Under the pieces are notes generated by a model that saw only the letters and a program-made list of their open reading frames with translations, ran no database searches and was not told where the DNA came from. From CAVQCT01 sp964371785 (GTDB lineage: Bacteria; Zixibacteria; MSB-5A5; GN15; FEB-12): 64,000 bases of DNA. The translations under genes were made by a program, and so were the position numbers. Location of the stretch: the NCBI GenBank assembly GCA_964371785.1, contig CAYJOL010000001.1, positions 529,442 through 593,441 on the forward strand, read 5' to 3'. Shown here piece after piece: positions 35,461 through 43,476 of this stretch (within the stretch, counting starts at the first letter, position 1; every line of letters begins with the position of its first letter).

Positions 35461-36613
35461 GTCTGATCCATTCCACCGGGTCGAGCGCCGTTTTGCCCTG
35501 GCGAATTTCAAACCTTACCATTCCGTCCTCCGCCGAAGCGCCCAGGGTGGAGCCGCTCAGCACATATTCATTAGTCTTCACGGAAGGCTGCGCCATACCG
35601 GCATAGGTAGTGTAATATTGGTCATCGTGGTTGATTATAATAAAATTACCGTACCCGCGCAAATTACCTACGTAGGCGACAGTCCCTGATGCAACTGCTT
35701 GAACCGGAGTTCCCGGCTTCCCCTTGATGATGATTCCGGACGAGAACGACCGAAGGTTTGTAATCTTGTCTACCTGATCGCCGAATGTTTGCACCACTTC
35801 CCCGTGATACGGAGCAGCCAGCTGCCCGCGCAAGGCGGCAAAGGACGAAGGTTTCTGCTGCGTTTCCCGGCTGGCCAGTCTTCGCTTCTCAGCTTCTCTT
35901 TGGAGCCGAGCGATAATCTGTTCCATGTCCCGAGCCGCCTGCTCCAGTGTTAACATGCGGTCGGCTTCCTGCGTCTTGCGTCTGCGTATTTTTTCGAGAT
36001 TCTTCTCCTGCTGCTCCTTCTGGGTGGTGGCTAGGACCGTAGCGGTTTCCTTCTTCTGTTTCAGATTAGTGACCTTCTTACGTTCACCAGACAGCTGGTT
36101 CTTTTTGTCGAGCGTCTGCGCAAGAAAATCGGAGGCATTGACAATCAAACCGGATTCGAACTGTGCGAGTGCCGTCAGGTACGTCACTTTCCGACTCATT
36201 TCCAGCTCCTCGTTCGGCCGCTGCGAAAAACCGTAACTTGGCTGTCGAGCCGACAGATAAAACTGCCGGATATTACCAAGATAACGGCGGCGCGAGAGGT
36301 CAAGCTGTTTTTGTTGGGTATCCAGCTCCTGCTCCGTCAACTTGACTTTGTCCTGGAGATCCCTGAGTTCTTTGCCCAGGCGCGAGATTACCTTCTTGTT
36401 GCTGGAGATCCGCTGGTCGGTCTCTGATATCTGCTTTTGAATGCCCATTTCGTTCTGTTTCAGCGAATCCAGTTTGGCTTTGCTGGCCTCCACCTCGGCC
36501 TTTATCTTTTCCAACTCTTTCTGCTGGCTGAGAATATTAGTCTTGTCCGCGCTATAAGAAGTCAGTGTAAGCGCGAGAATTGACGCAAATATGCAGAGTG
36601 TTTTCCTGATCAT
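35447..36613 (-). CDS. EnvC-like murein hydrolase activator with degenerate LytM domain
   Basis: Exported coiled-coil protein of 388 residues with a signal peptide (RKTLCIFASILALTLTSYS), long coiled coils over about residues 25-265, and a C-terminal LytM/M23 domain. The zinc ligands of active M23 enzymes are missing: the HxxxD region reads SFSSGIIIKG and the HxH region reads MVRFEIRQG. That is the EnvC pattern, in which the protein activates amidases and does not itself cut. Next to ftsX and ftsE, it is probably the periplasmic partner of that complex. Start ATG with GAGG eleven bases before; the stop overlaps the holB start region. Confidence 0.88.
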   Translation of the reverse strand: MIRKTLCIFASILALTLTSYSADKTNILSQQKELEKIKAEVEASKAKLDSLKQNEMGIQKQISETDQRISSNKKVISRLGKELRDLQDKVKLTEQELDTQQKQLDLSRRRYLGNIRQFYLSARQPSYGFSQRPNEELEMSRKVTYLTALAQFESGLIVNASDFLAQTLDKKNQLSGERKKVTNLKQKKETATVLATTQKEQQEKNLEKIRRRKTQEADRMLTLEQAARDMEQIIARLQREAEKRRLASRETQQKPSSFAALRGQLAAPYHGEVVQTFGDQVDKITNLRSFSSGIIIKGKPGTPVQAVASGTVAYVGNLRGYGNFIIINHDDQYYTTYAGMAQPSVKTNEYVLSGSTLGASAEDGMVRFEIRQGKTALDPVEWIRLDSF

Positions 36614-36614
36614 A

Positions 36615-37475
36615 TCAGGTCCTCAGTAATTTTCTTATACCGAGAAATCCGCTTACAAGTCCAAGTAGCGCCGCCAACCCGCAGTAAAGAAGGATTTGCC
36701 GGAGGTCAGGGAAGATTATCGATACCTGAGTGAAGTCGACCTTGTCTTTCCAATAGAAAATGATCAGCCATCCAATACCGGCGGATATCCCGCCGATAAT
36801 CAGTCCCTCGAGCAGGAACGGCGCGACCAGAAACCAGGTCCCTGCCCCCAGCAGCCGCATCTGATGAAATCCGGCCGTCCGGGTCCGGGCGGTCAGGCGC
36901 ATGTTATTTGCCGAACTCACCAGAACGGTGATAAGAATCAGCGCTCCGAGCATGAGACCGACATTGCGAATAATCCCCTTTGTGCTCTCGGCTTTTTCCA
37001 GCCATACGCGGCTGTAAGATACCTGTGAGACTCCGGGGAACGCTGTCATCTGTTGACTGATGGAAGCAAGTGCCTTCGTGTTCAGGTATTCAGGAGCGAA
37101 CGTCAGCACAAACGACCGGGGAAGCGGGTTGAGGGAGTCATAGCCCACAAGCAAATCGACGCCGACCAGATTATTCAGGTCTTCACGAGCCTGCGCTTTG
37201 GAGATGTAAGTCAGCGTGGCCACGCCGGGGACCGCCTGAATATCAGTTTCGAGCTCCGCCGTCGTAGTGTCGCTGACATCTTCGGACAGATATACTTCCA
37301 TGTTGATTCCGGATAACAGATCCCCATAGAACCGATCGGATGTCCCCGCGGCGATCCAGAAGAGATCGAACAGCAATAGCAACAGCGAGATCGAGAGAAT
37401 CGCGCTGAATGATGTTCCGGGATTCTTGAAGATGTTTCGGAACAGCTCTTTGAGCACATACAGGGTGCGGGTCAT
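36615..37475 (-). CDS. ftsX: FtsX-like division permease
   Basis: Four-span inner-membrane protein of 286 residues with a large periplasmic loop between the first and second spans (about residues 45-170), which in FtsX contacts EnvC-like proteins. The N-terminal tail and the first span read ELFRNIFKNPGTSFSAILSI, and the last three spans follow from about residue 172. The loop LLGAGTWFLVAPFLLEGLIIG near the third span is typical. Its ATG overlaps the ftsE stop (ATGA), so the two are coupled. Call is supported by the ftsE and envC-like neighbours. Confidence 0.9.
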   Translation of the reverse strand: MTRTLYVLKELFRNIFKNPGTSFSAILSISLLLLLFDLFWIAAGTSDRFYGDLLSGINMEVYLSEDVSDTTTAELETDIQAVPGVATLTYISKAQAREDLNNLVGVDLLVGYDSLNPLPRSFVLTFAPEYLNTKALASISQQMTAFPGVSQVSYSRVWLEKAESTKGIIRNVGLMLGALILITVLVSSANNMRLTARTRTAGFHQMRLLGAGTWFLVAPFLLEGLIIGGISAGIGWLIIFYWKDKVDFTQVSIIFPDLRQILLYCGLAALLGLVSGFLGIRKLLRT

Positions 37476-38158
37476 GCGAGGGCCCCATTCACGATAGTGT
37501 AGTGATGGACGTTCGGTATTTCGCGGGAGAGGTCCTGCGAACTGAGGATGATCATTGACCTGCCTGACACGGATAGATTAACCATGTAACCAAGTATACG
37601 TTGATAGGTCTTTGTATCGAGCCCGGCCAGCGGTTCGTCGATAATAATAAGCGGCTGATTGGCTACCGACGCCCGGGCAAACTGCACCAGCGTGTTTTCC
37701 ACCCGGGTGAGCCGACTTGGATAGTCCGATGCCTGTGTAAGCAGGGAAAACTCCGTCAACATCCTGAGGAGTCGTTCCTTGCGCACTTTCTTTCTGGCCC
37801 CCGCCAGGATCATCGGGAATTCGATATTCTGGGCCACAGTGTATGACGGTATCAAACCGAACAATCCTCCGATTCCGCCAATTTTCCTGCGAATTTCGCG
37901 CGTCTGGCGATTTCTTCGCGGTAACATCTGATGTCCCAGCACTTCTACGGAACCGCTCTCGGCGAACCTTTTGCCGATAAGCAGTTCGACCATACTGGTT
38001 TTCCCTGATCCGGCTGAGCCGGAAATAATCGCCGAGTGCCCTGCTTTCAGGTGAAAATTCAGGTCACGAAACACTTCCTGGCCCCGGTCGGAACGATAAA
38101 AGACGTTATCCAGCTCAACAACGTATCGTAGGTCGGTATCTTCTTCGGTAGTTTCCAT
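37472..38158 (-). CDS. ftsE: FtsE-like ABC ATPase with degenerate Q-loop, signature and H-loop
   Basis: ABC ATPase partner of FtsX, 228 residues from the ATG at 38158 (a TTG at 38173 is less likely). Walker A is intact (GSAGSGKTS, about 47-55) and so is Walker B with its glutamate (PLIIIDEP, about 169-176). Three other motifs are not: the Q-loop region reads IGGIGGLFGLIP without glutamine, the signature LSGGEQQRV is replaced by LTRVENTLV (about 150-158), and the H-loop ATHD is SSQD (about 206-209). The D-loop GLD is present. It could bind ATP but hydrolysis may be slow or altered. The FtsEX-EnvC order argues it works at division. Confidence 0.86.
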   Translation of the reverse strand: METTEEDTDLRYVVELDNVFYRSDRGQEVFRDLNFHLKAGHSAIISGSAGSGKTSMVELLIGKRFAESGSVEVLGHQMLPRRNRQTREIRRKIGGIGGLFGLIPSYTVAQNIEFPMILAGARKKVRKERLLRMLTEFSLLTQASDYPSRLTRVENTLVQFARASVANQPLIIIDEPLAGLDTKTYQRILGYMVNLSVSGRSMIILSSQDLSREIPNVHHYTIVNGALA

Positions 38159-38185
38159 ATATCCGGCGGGCAATCATTGACTTTG

Positions 38186-38215
38186 CCGCTTGAGGCAATT
38201 ATTTTGCCTCAGCGG
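38186..38215. promoter_or_regulatory. Hairpin in the divergent ftsE / YCF48-like intergenic region
   Basis: CCGCT-T-GAGGCAA at 38186-38198 pairs with TTGCCTCAGCGG at 38204-38215, a 12-base stem with one bulged T and a short A/T loop. It lies 27 bases before the ftsE start and 44 bases before the plus-strand gene. No run of T follows on either side, so it is more like an operator or mRNA structure than a terminator. Confidence 0.45.
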
Positions 38216-38259
38216 GAAATAGATTAAACCAGTTTCCGCTTCAAATAGTAAAATGTTTA

Positions 38260-39222
38260 ATGAAGAATGACAATCGTAAAATCATGAGAATCTCTCTGTT
38301 GCTTCTGCTGGCGGCCCTCATGGGCACCCCTGTTCGCGCCCAGACACAATCCTGGCACGTCGTCAAGACCCCGCTGACTGAGAGCATTACCGGAATGTCG
38401 TTTGTGAATCCCGACACCGCGTTTCTGATCAGCAGCTCCAGCAAATTGGCCCGCACTTTTGATGGCTGTAAAACGTGGGACATTTTCACCGTGGAGCCCA
38501 CCGTTTCCCTCGAGGATGTAGATTTCAAAAACTCCGACACAGGCATGATTTGCGGAAGTAAAGGACGAATTTACGTTACGTTCAACGGCGGCTATGCCTG
38601 GCAGTACAAGGGAGTACCGGATACTTTGCCCTGGTTTTTCGATGTCGCCATTCTGGACAGCAAGACGGCGGTTGCCGTCGGACTTTCCCGACAGCCGGAC
38701 AACCAATTCGGCCCGTTAGGATATCGTACTACCGATGGCGGGAATTCGTGGCAGGCCATGAACCCACTCGGCCTCGGCTACGCCGAACTCCAGTACCAGC
38801 CGGGCGGACTGCTCTACCTACTATCCTACGGCAAGCTGAACTACTCCGCCGATAAGGGAAAAACTTGGAATTCGAACCTGACCACCGAAGGTAAGCCGGG
38901 GCGCGCCCTGTCAATTATGGGCAATACCGGAATTATATGCGGATTGCAGGGAATGTGTGCATACTCGCGTGATGGTGGGAAGACCTGGTATCCCTCCCAG
39001 CAGAATGAACAGACCATGTTTGTTGCGGCTCAGCTGGTCGACGAGAATACCGGATACATTGGAGGGACAAGGGGTACCCTGTTAAAGACCACGGATGGCG
39101 GTCAAACTTGGAATCCTGAGACGCTGCCCGTTAAATTCGACATCTTCGATTTTGCACTGGTTGGCAATCGCCTGTACGCCGCGGGAACCGACGGTATCCT
39201 GATGTATAAGCAGGTAAAATAA
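38260..39222 (+). CDS. Exported YCF48/BNR-repeat protein
   Basis: Exported beta-propeller of 320 residues. A signal peptide is present after either start (MRISLLLLLAALMGTPVRA from the second ATG at 38284). Repeats with the pattern (T/S)xDGGxTW are clear: RTTDGGNSWQ, YSRDGGKTWYP and KTTDGGQTWNPE, plus degenerate copies. Such YCF48-like propellers assist assembly of membrane complexes or bind ligands in the periplasm, but the partner here is unknown. It stands alone on the plus strand between two minus-strand operons and ends before a good terminator. Confidence 0.78.
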   Translation: MKNDNRKIMRISLLLLLAALMGTPVRAQTQSWHVVKTPLTESITGMSFVNPDTAFLISSSSKLARTFDGCKTWDIFTVEPTVSLEDVDFKNSDTGMICGSKGRIYVTFNGGYAWQYKGVPDTLPWFFDVAILDSKTAVAVGLSRQPDNQFGPLGYRTTDGGNSWQAMNPLGLGYAELQYQPGGLLYLLSYGKLNYSADKGKTWNSNLTTEGKPGRALSIMGNTGIICGLQGMCAYSRDGGKTWYPSQQNEQTMFVAAQLVDENTGYIGGTRGTLLKTTDGGQTWNPETLPVKFDIFDFALVGNRLYAAGTDGILMYKQVK

Positions 39223-39245
39223 AGTTTGTGGAAAGCTTCCGAATT

Positions 39246-39274
39246 ACGGCCGAACGATAAGTCCGGCCGTTTTT
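39246..39274 (+). terminator. Rho-independent terminator after the YCF48-like gene
   Basis: A perfect 7-base stem, ACGGCCG (39246-39252) with CGGCCGT (39264-39270), is followed by T residues (TTTTTG) on the plus strand, 23 bases after the stop codon. On the minus strand no T run follows, so it serves the plus-strand gene only. Confidence 0.75.
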
Positions 39275-39303
39275 GTTAAGTCCTGTCAGGCCCCTGGACT
39301 TCG

Positions 39304-40557
39304 TCAGTCTTTCATTGAGGCCAGGAACTTCTTGTTATTCTTGCTCTTTCTCAGGCGGTCGATCAGGAATTCCATTGCTTCAATCGGATTCATCTCAGCC
39401 AGGAATTTCCTGAGAATCCAGATTTTGTTAAGCGTCTCGTCATCAATCAGCAGCTCTTCTTTACGTGTCGATGACCTGTTGATGTCCATCGCCGGGAAGA
39501 TTCTTCGATCGGACAACCTGCGATCAAGGACCAGTTCCATATTGCCAGTGCCCTTGAACTCCTCGAAAATAACTTCGTCCATACGTGAGCCGGTTTCGAT
39601 AAGAGCAGTCGCGATAATTGTAAGCGAACCACCTTCTTCGATATTACGTGCCGCGCCGAAGAACCGTTTCGGCTTATGAAGCGCGTTCGAATCCACACCG
39701 CCGGATAGGATTTTCCCCGAATGCGGCACAACCGAGTTGTGGGCGCGGGCAAGGCGTGTGATCGAGTCGAGCAGAATCACTACATCGTAGCCGTGCTCGG
39801 TCAAACGCTTGGACTTTTCAAGAACCATGTTGGCGACCTGGACATGTCGTTCGGCCGGTTCATCGAATGTCGACGATATCACTTCGCCTTTGACCGAACG
39901 ACGCATATCTGTTACCTCTTCAGGACGCTCGTCAATCAGCAGGACTATCAGGATGACATCAGGATGGTTCGCCGTGATGGCCTGGGCGATCTTCTGCAGA
40001 ATTATCGTCTTACCGGCTTTCGGCGGCGACGTAATCAAAGCACGCTGGCCTTTACCGATCGGACACATCAGGTCGATGATTCGCGTGGTAAGCTCCTCAG
40101 GATTAAGCTCCAACAGAAACGGCTTGTTAGGGTACAGCGGCGTCAGGTTGTCAAACAGCGTCTTGTGCTTGGCAACTTCCGGGTCCTCGAAAGTCACCGC
40201 CTCTATCTTGAGAAGCGCAAAATACCGCTCATTATCCTTGGGCGGACGAACCTGTCCGGAGATGACATCGCCGGTCTTGAGATCGAATCGCTTGATTTGC
40301 GACGGCGAGACATAAATGTCATCCTGGCCGGGTAAATAATTGTAGTCAGGGGAACGGAGAAAGCCATAGCCTTCGTCCAGTATTTCCAGCACACCTTCGG
40401 CCAGAATCGCGCCGTTGGTCGACGACGTGTGCTCCATGATCTTGTAGATCAGTTCCGATTTGCGGAGTCCGGATACGCCGGGGATGTCAAGATCCTCGGC
40501 GATTTTCAGCAGATCCGCAATGGTTTTCGATTTAAGATCGCTTAACTCAGTTGCCAT
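39304..40557 (-). CDS. rho: Transcription termination factor Rho
   Basis: Hexameric RNA-dependent ATPase that ends transcription. The N-terminal Rho-N domain (SDLKSKTIADLLKIAEDLDIPG) and RNA-binding OB fold (GVLEILDEGYGFLRSPDYNYLP) precede the ATPase with P-loop TSPPKAGKTIILQKIA, LLIDERPEEVTDM, the Q-loop KGEVISSTFDEP and the R-loop region LSGGVDSNALHKPKRFFGAAR. Length is 417 residues. The ATG follows GAGG at suitable distance. Confidence 0.97.
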   Translation of the reverse strand: MATELSDLKSKTIADLLKIAEDLDIPGVSGLRKSELIYKIMEHTSSTNGAILAEGVLEILDEGYGFLRSPDYNYLPGQDDIYVSPSQIKRFDLKTGDVISGQVRPPKDNERYFALLKIEAVTFEDPEVAKHKTLFDNLTPLYPNKPFLLELNPEELTTRIIDLMCPIGKGQRALITSPPKAGKTIILQKIAQAITANHPDVILIVLLIDERPEEVTDMRRSVKGEVISSTFDEPAERHVQVANMVLEKSKRLTEHGYDVVILLDSITRLARAHNSVVPHSGKILSGGVDSNALHKPKRFFGAARNIEEGGSLTIIATALIETGSRMDEVIFEEFKGTGNMELVLDRRLSDRRIFPAMDINRSSTRKEELLIDDETLNKIWILRKFLAEMNPIEAMEFLIDRLRKSKNNKKFLASMKD

Positions 40558-40606
40558 AGCTCTGTCCTCTATCTTCTCTTGTATTTAATATTTCCCAGGA
40601 ATATGG

Positions 40607-40963
40607 TTATTCGTCGGCCAGTTCTTCGACCGGAGCATCTCCCCAGAGCCGTTCGAGGGCGTAGAACCGACGAGTCTTTTCGTAAAATACATGAACTACC
40701 ACATCGACATAATCCAGCAGGACCCAGTTGCCATCCTGCATACCTTCCGTATGGTACGGCCTGTAGCCTGCGTCCAAAAGACCATCTACAACTGCATCCC
40801 CGATTGCCTTTACATGGACGTTGGCATCGCCCGATGCGATAACAAAGTAATCGCAAACAGACGAAATCGTTTTCAATTTCAGAATCTTGACATCGAAACC
40901 TTTTTTGGAGATGGCCAGGTGACCGGCCTTGCGGGCAAGGGCGAGGGATGACAGTTTCTTCAA
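40607..40963 (-). CDS. rsfS: Ribosomal silencing factor RsfS
   Basis: Small protein of the Iojap/RsfS family, which binds uL14 on the 50S subunit and blocks subunit joining in starvation. KKGFDVKILKLKTISSVCDYFVIASG followed by HTEGMQDGNWVLLDYVDVVVHVF are split here only in citing: the first part (DVKILKLKTISSVCDYFVI) and GNWVLLDYVDVVVHVF are the family hallmarks. Length is 118 residues. The start is a TTG at 40963 with no strong ribosome site. It lies 12 bases after the LytR_C gene and 50 before rho. Confidence 0.93.
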   Translation of the reverse strand: MKKLSSLALARKAGHLAISKKGFDVKILKLKTISSVCDYFVIASGDANVHVKAIGDAVVDGLLDAGYRPYHTEGMQDGNWVLLDYVDVVVHVFYEKTRRFYALERLWGDAPVEELADE

Positions 40964-40975
40964 TGCGGTTTTCTT

Positions 40976-41458
40976 TTACTCCTTTGTTGATTTCGAAGGC
41001 AATTTTACCATCTGGTAGTCATCGCCAAGCACGAGCGTAGCTGATACCTGTCGGGTATTGTCTTCCAGCGGTCGATATACTACTTCTGATGGGTCCAGTC
41101 CAACTGTTCGGGCTAGTAATTCAGCGGCTGCTCTATCATTCTCCCGACCTATTATAAATGAACGCGGGACATTTCTCAAGTCGAAGTTGGACTTGTCTAC
41201 AACTCTGATTTCGACCTCGGCATTGCGGTACCCGTCAAGATATTTGGCCATTTTGGCATCCAGATTAGCTATGTTGGTGGCATTAAGTACTTGTAGGCGA
41301 ATAAAATGCGCCGGCGTCTGGACAGTGCGGGTCACCCCACGGCTTATTCTCACCGTAACCATCACCACCAGGACTAGGGTCACCAGAAACGCAACCCCAA
41401 GCAAAATGTCGAGGTAGCGCCGGATATTCAGCTTTGCTTTCAGACTGGCCAGAGACAT
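40976..41458 (-). CDS. LytR C-terminal-domain membrane protein
   Basis: Bitopic protein of 160 residues. A membrane segment at about 16-36 (LDILLGVAFLVTLVLVVMV) is followed by a LytR_C-like domain starting at IRLQVLNATNIANLDAKMAK, with the typical strand-helix alternation and ending IGRENDRAAAELLARTV. It lacks the LytR-CpsA-Psr catalytic domain. Such proteins often sit beside rsfS in several phyla. Function unknown, perhaps wall-associated. Confidence 0.75.
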   Translation of the reverse strand: MSLASLKAKLNIRRYLDILLGVAFLVTLVLVVMVTVRISRGVTRTVQTPAHFIRLQVLNATNIANLDAKMAKYLDGYRNAEVEIRVVDKSNFDLRNVPRSFIIGRENDRAAAELLARTVGLDPSEVVYRPLEDNTRQVSATLVLGDDYQMVKLPSKSTKE

Positions 41459-41553
41459 CAGAGATTGTGCTAACGTCTATTTATTGGATTAATTATTCTG
41501 CGTTCAAATGAAGAGGGCGGGCAAAAAATAAGTCAATTAGAAAATACCAGATA

Positions 41554-42027
41554 CTAGTAACCACCATACGGGTCAAACAGATAGTTGCTCCTGTCATAGT
41601 ACGGGTTAAAGAATCCGGAATAACGCTGGAAGCCAACATTCAGATGGAATTTCTCCGACGGGTGATAATCGAGCGAGAAGCCGGGTAGAATGGTGGCATC
41701 ATTCTGGCCATCGCCCCAGATAGCTCCGGTATTATGAGCAATCCCGAGATTCAGGCGCATGGAAAGTTTCGATGACAGCTCGTACAGTGCCGAAGTGTTA
41801 AGTACACCCATAGAGCCGGAATAACTCCCGCCGGATACATAGCCGAACGAGTAGCTGGTGGACCATCTGATACGCGAGAGATCAAGCAGGGAAAACGGAG
41901 TCACGGCCGGTTTTACACCAAATGAATAGGCCTTACTGGTTTGATCAATTTTCGCCTGGTCTGCAAACTGCGCAAAAGCGGATGCCGCGAAAAGAAGTAC
42001 GAATGTTATGACTAATAGCTTTTTCAT
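41554..42027 (-). CDS. Small outer-membrane beta-barrel-like protein
   Basis: Exported protein of 157 residues with a signal peptide (KKLLVITFVLLFAASAFAQ). The remainder is rich in alternating hydrophobic and aromatic residues, with GVLNTSALYELSSKLSMRLN, FSLDYHPSEKFHLNVGFQ and a Tyr/Phe/Asn-rich end, suggesting beta hairpins in the outer membrane. It ends YGGY instead of a classical terminal phenylalanine signature. The gene has its own promoter with an inverted repeat. AGGTG is the ribosome site. Function not recognised. Confidence 0.65.
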   Translation of the reverse strand: MKKLLVITFVLLFAASAFAQFADQAKIDQTSKAYSFGVKPAVTPFSLLDLSRIRWSTSYSFGYVSGGSYSGSMGVLNTSALYELSSKLSMRLNLGIAHNTGAIWGDGQNDATILPGFSLDYHPSEKFHLNVGFQRYSGFFNPYYDRSNYLFDPYGGY

Positions 42028-42057
42028 AATTCACCTATCCCCTCACTTATCATAAAT

Positions 42058-42086
42058 AATCTACCGTATCCATCCGGTAGGGTCAA
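42058..42086 (-). promoter_or_regulatory. Promoter of the outer-membrane protein gene with an operator-like repeat in the spacer
   Basis: On the minus strand TTGACC (42086-42081), 17 bases, TAGATT (42063-42058). The outer parts of the spacer form a perfect inverted repeat, CTACCG...CGGTAG (42080-42061 on the minus strand, eight bases apart). A repressor bound there would sit exactly between the two promoter boxes. Confidence 0.55.
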
Positions 42087-42183
42087 TATAAAAATCTATC
42101 CTTAATATCGACAAGTCCGAGCTATCTGTTTATCTTATAACAATTACGCGGAACATTTGATTAATGGAAATCTCATGAGGGCA

Positions 42184-42924
42184 TTATTTGCGGGAGAACT
42201 TCTTGGCTAAATCATCCAGCTGGTCGACATCGTTGACACCAAGACCCTCATCCGCGTCGTCCGCAGTCACCACCGAAACTCGTAATCCCTTATTATACAG
42301 AACTTTAACGCAGTCCGGCAAGTAGTATTCCTGCTGGGCATTGTTGTTGTCGATCTGGGTTAATGCCTCAAACAACAGCTTGTTGTCAAAACAAAACGTC
42401 CCGGTGTTGATCTCCCTGATTTTCAGTACTTCCGCGGAGGCATCTTTATGTTCTACAATTGCCTTCAGTCGGTCCGAGTCGCCGTCACGAATAATCCGGC
42501 CATACCCTTTCGGGTCCTCGACTATCGCCGACAAACAGGTCGCCTTGGCTCCGGTACTGACATGCATATCAAACAACCGGGTGATAGTGTCCTCGGACAG
42601 GAAGGGGACATCGCCTAACGCGACCAACGTAGTGCCAGTGAAATCCTCCATCTGATCCCGAGCCATCATCACGGCATGCCCGGTTCCGAGCTGTTCGTGT
42701 TGCCAGGCAAAAGTAACGGGATAGCCGGCGAGTTCTTCTTGCACCATCTCCCCCTTGAATCCAACCACGACCACCAGCCGATCAAACTTCATTGTGGTCA
42801 AAGTGTCGAGCAGTATAGAGATCATGGAGCGGCCGTGAATACGATGCAACACTTTGGGCAATTCTGATTCCATCCGCTTGCCTTTGCCGGCGGCGAGAAC
42901 TACCGCAGCTCTATTGGTGGTCAT
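42184..42924 (-). CDS. Short GlmU-like nucleotidyltransferase (no acetyltransferase domain)
   Basis: UTP-sugar-1-phosphate uridylyltransferase of 246 residues matching the N-terminal half of GlmU: VVLAAGKGKRMESELPKVLH, HEQLGTGHAVMMA, LVALGDVPFLSEDT, YGRIIRDGDSDRLKAIVEHKDAS and EINTGTFCF. The C-terminal left-handed beta-helix that acetylates glucosamine-1-phosphate is absent; the frame ends with NDVDQLDDLAKKF. It may charge GlcNAc-1-P or another sugar. GAGGAG stands six bases before the ATG. Confidence 0.88.
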   Translation of the reverse strand: MTTNRAAVVLAAGKGKRMESELPKVLHRIHGRSMISILLDTLTTMKFDRLVVVVGFKGEMVQEELAGYPVTFAWQHEQLGTGHAVMMARDQMEDFTGTTLVALGDVPFLSEDTITRLFDMHVSTGAKATCLSAIVEDPKGYGRIIRDGDSDRLKAIVEHKDASAEVLKIREINTGTFCFDNKLLFEALTQIDNNNAQQEYYLPDCVKVLYNKGLRVSVVTADDADEGLGVNDVDQLDDLAKKFSRK

Positions 42925-42966
42925 GCGTGCTCCTCTGGGTGGTGGTGAAAGAGCAGAAGCGTTATC

Positions 42967-43320
42967 TTATGAATGCGTGGGCTTGTTATTCTTGTCAACG
43001 TGTACAACCGCGGGCTTGAAGTCGGCGGCCTCGGATTTTTCAATATGACCGTAGGCAATAATAATGACCAGATCGCCGATTTGCCCCTTGCGAGCAGCCG
43101 CGCCATTGAGCGTTATTACACCGCTTCCAGGCTTGCCTTTAATGACATAAGTCTCGAACCGCTCGCCATTGTTGATGTTCGCCACCTGGACCTTCTCGAA
43201 CTCGATCAGGTCAGCCGCTTTCATGAGGTTTTCGTCGATACAAATCGACCCGACATAGTCAAGATTGGCGTCGGTAATGGTCGCCCGGTGAATTTTCGAT
43301 TTACAGACAGTTATAAGCAT
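42967..43320 (-). CDS. panD: Aspartate 1-decarboxylase PanD
   Basis: Pyruvoyl enzyme making beta-alanine for pantothenate. The self-cleavage site is YVGSICID, where Gly24-Ser25 is cut to give the pyruvoyl group. The GERFETYVIKGKPGSGVITLNGAAA stretch (cited here in two parts: GERFETYVIKG and GVITLNGAAA) is typical. Length is 117 residues. It lies near panC, with a Nudix gene between, so the two make a small pantothenate unit. Confidence 0.95.
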   Translation of the reverse strand: MLITVCKSKIHRATITDANLDYVGSICIDENLMKAADLIEFEKVQVANINNGERFETYVIKGKPGSGVITLNGAAARKGQIGDLVIIIAYGHIEKSEAADFKPAVVHVDKNNKPTHS

Positions 43321-43476
43321 ACAAACTCTAATTCACTTACAATTTTCCGGCCCAATGTAACGAAATCTCGCCAAATGGCAAGAGGATTCGGTGTCCTTGA
43401 ATGACCGCCGGCTTTCACCTCACCATAACGGCAAGTCGGATAGATTGTTCCAACAATCGGCCGCTTACCTTGCTGA

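Noticed and set aside
35461..35511. Upstream TTG start for holB
   Set aside because: The added residues come from a different frame of the envC-like gene and are not like the family N-terminus.
43443..43458. Inverted repeat GATTGTT-CC-AACAATC between panD and the Nudix gene
   Set aside because: Too short and isolated to call an operator; no promoter boxes nearby.
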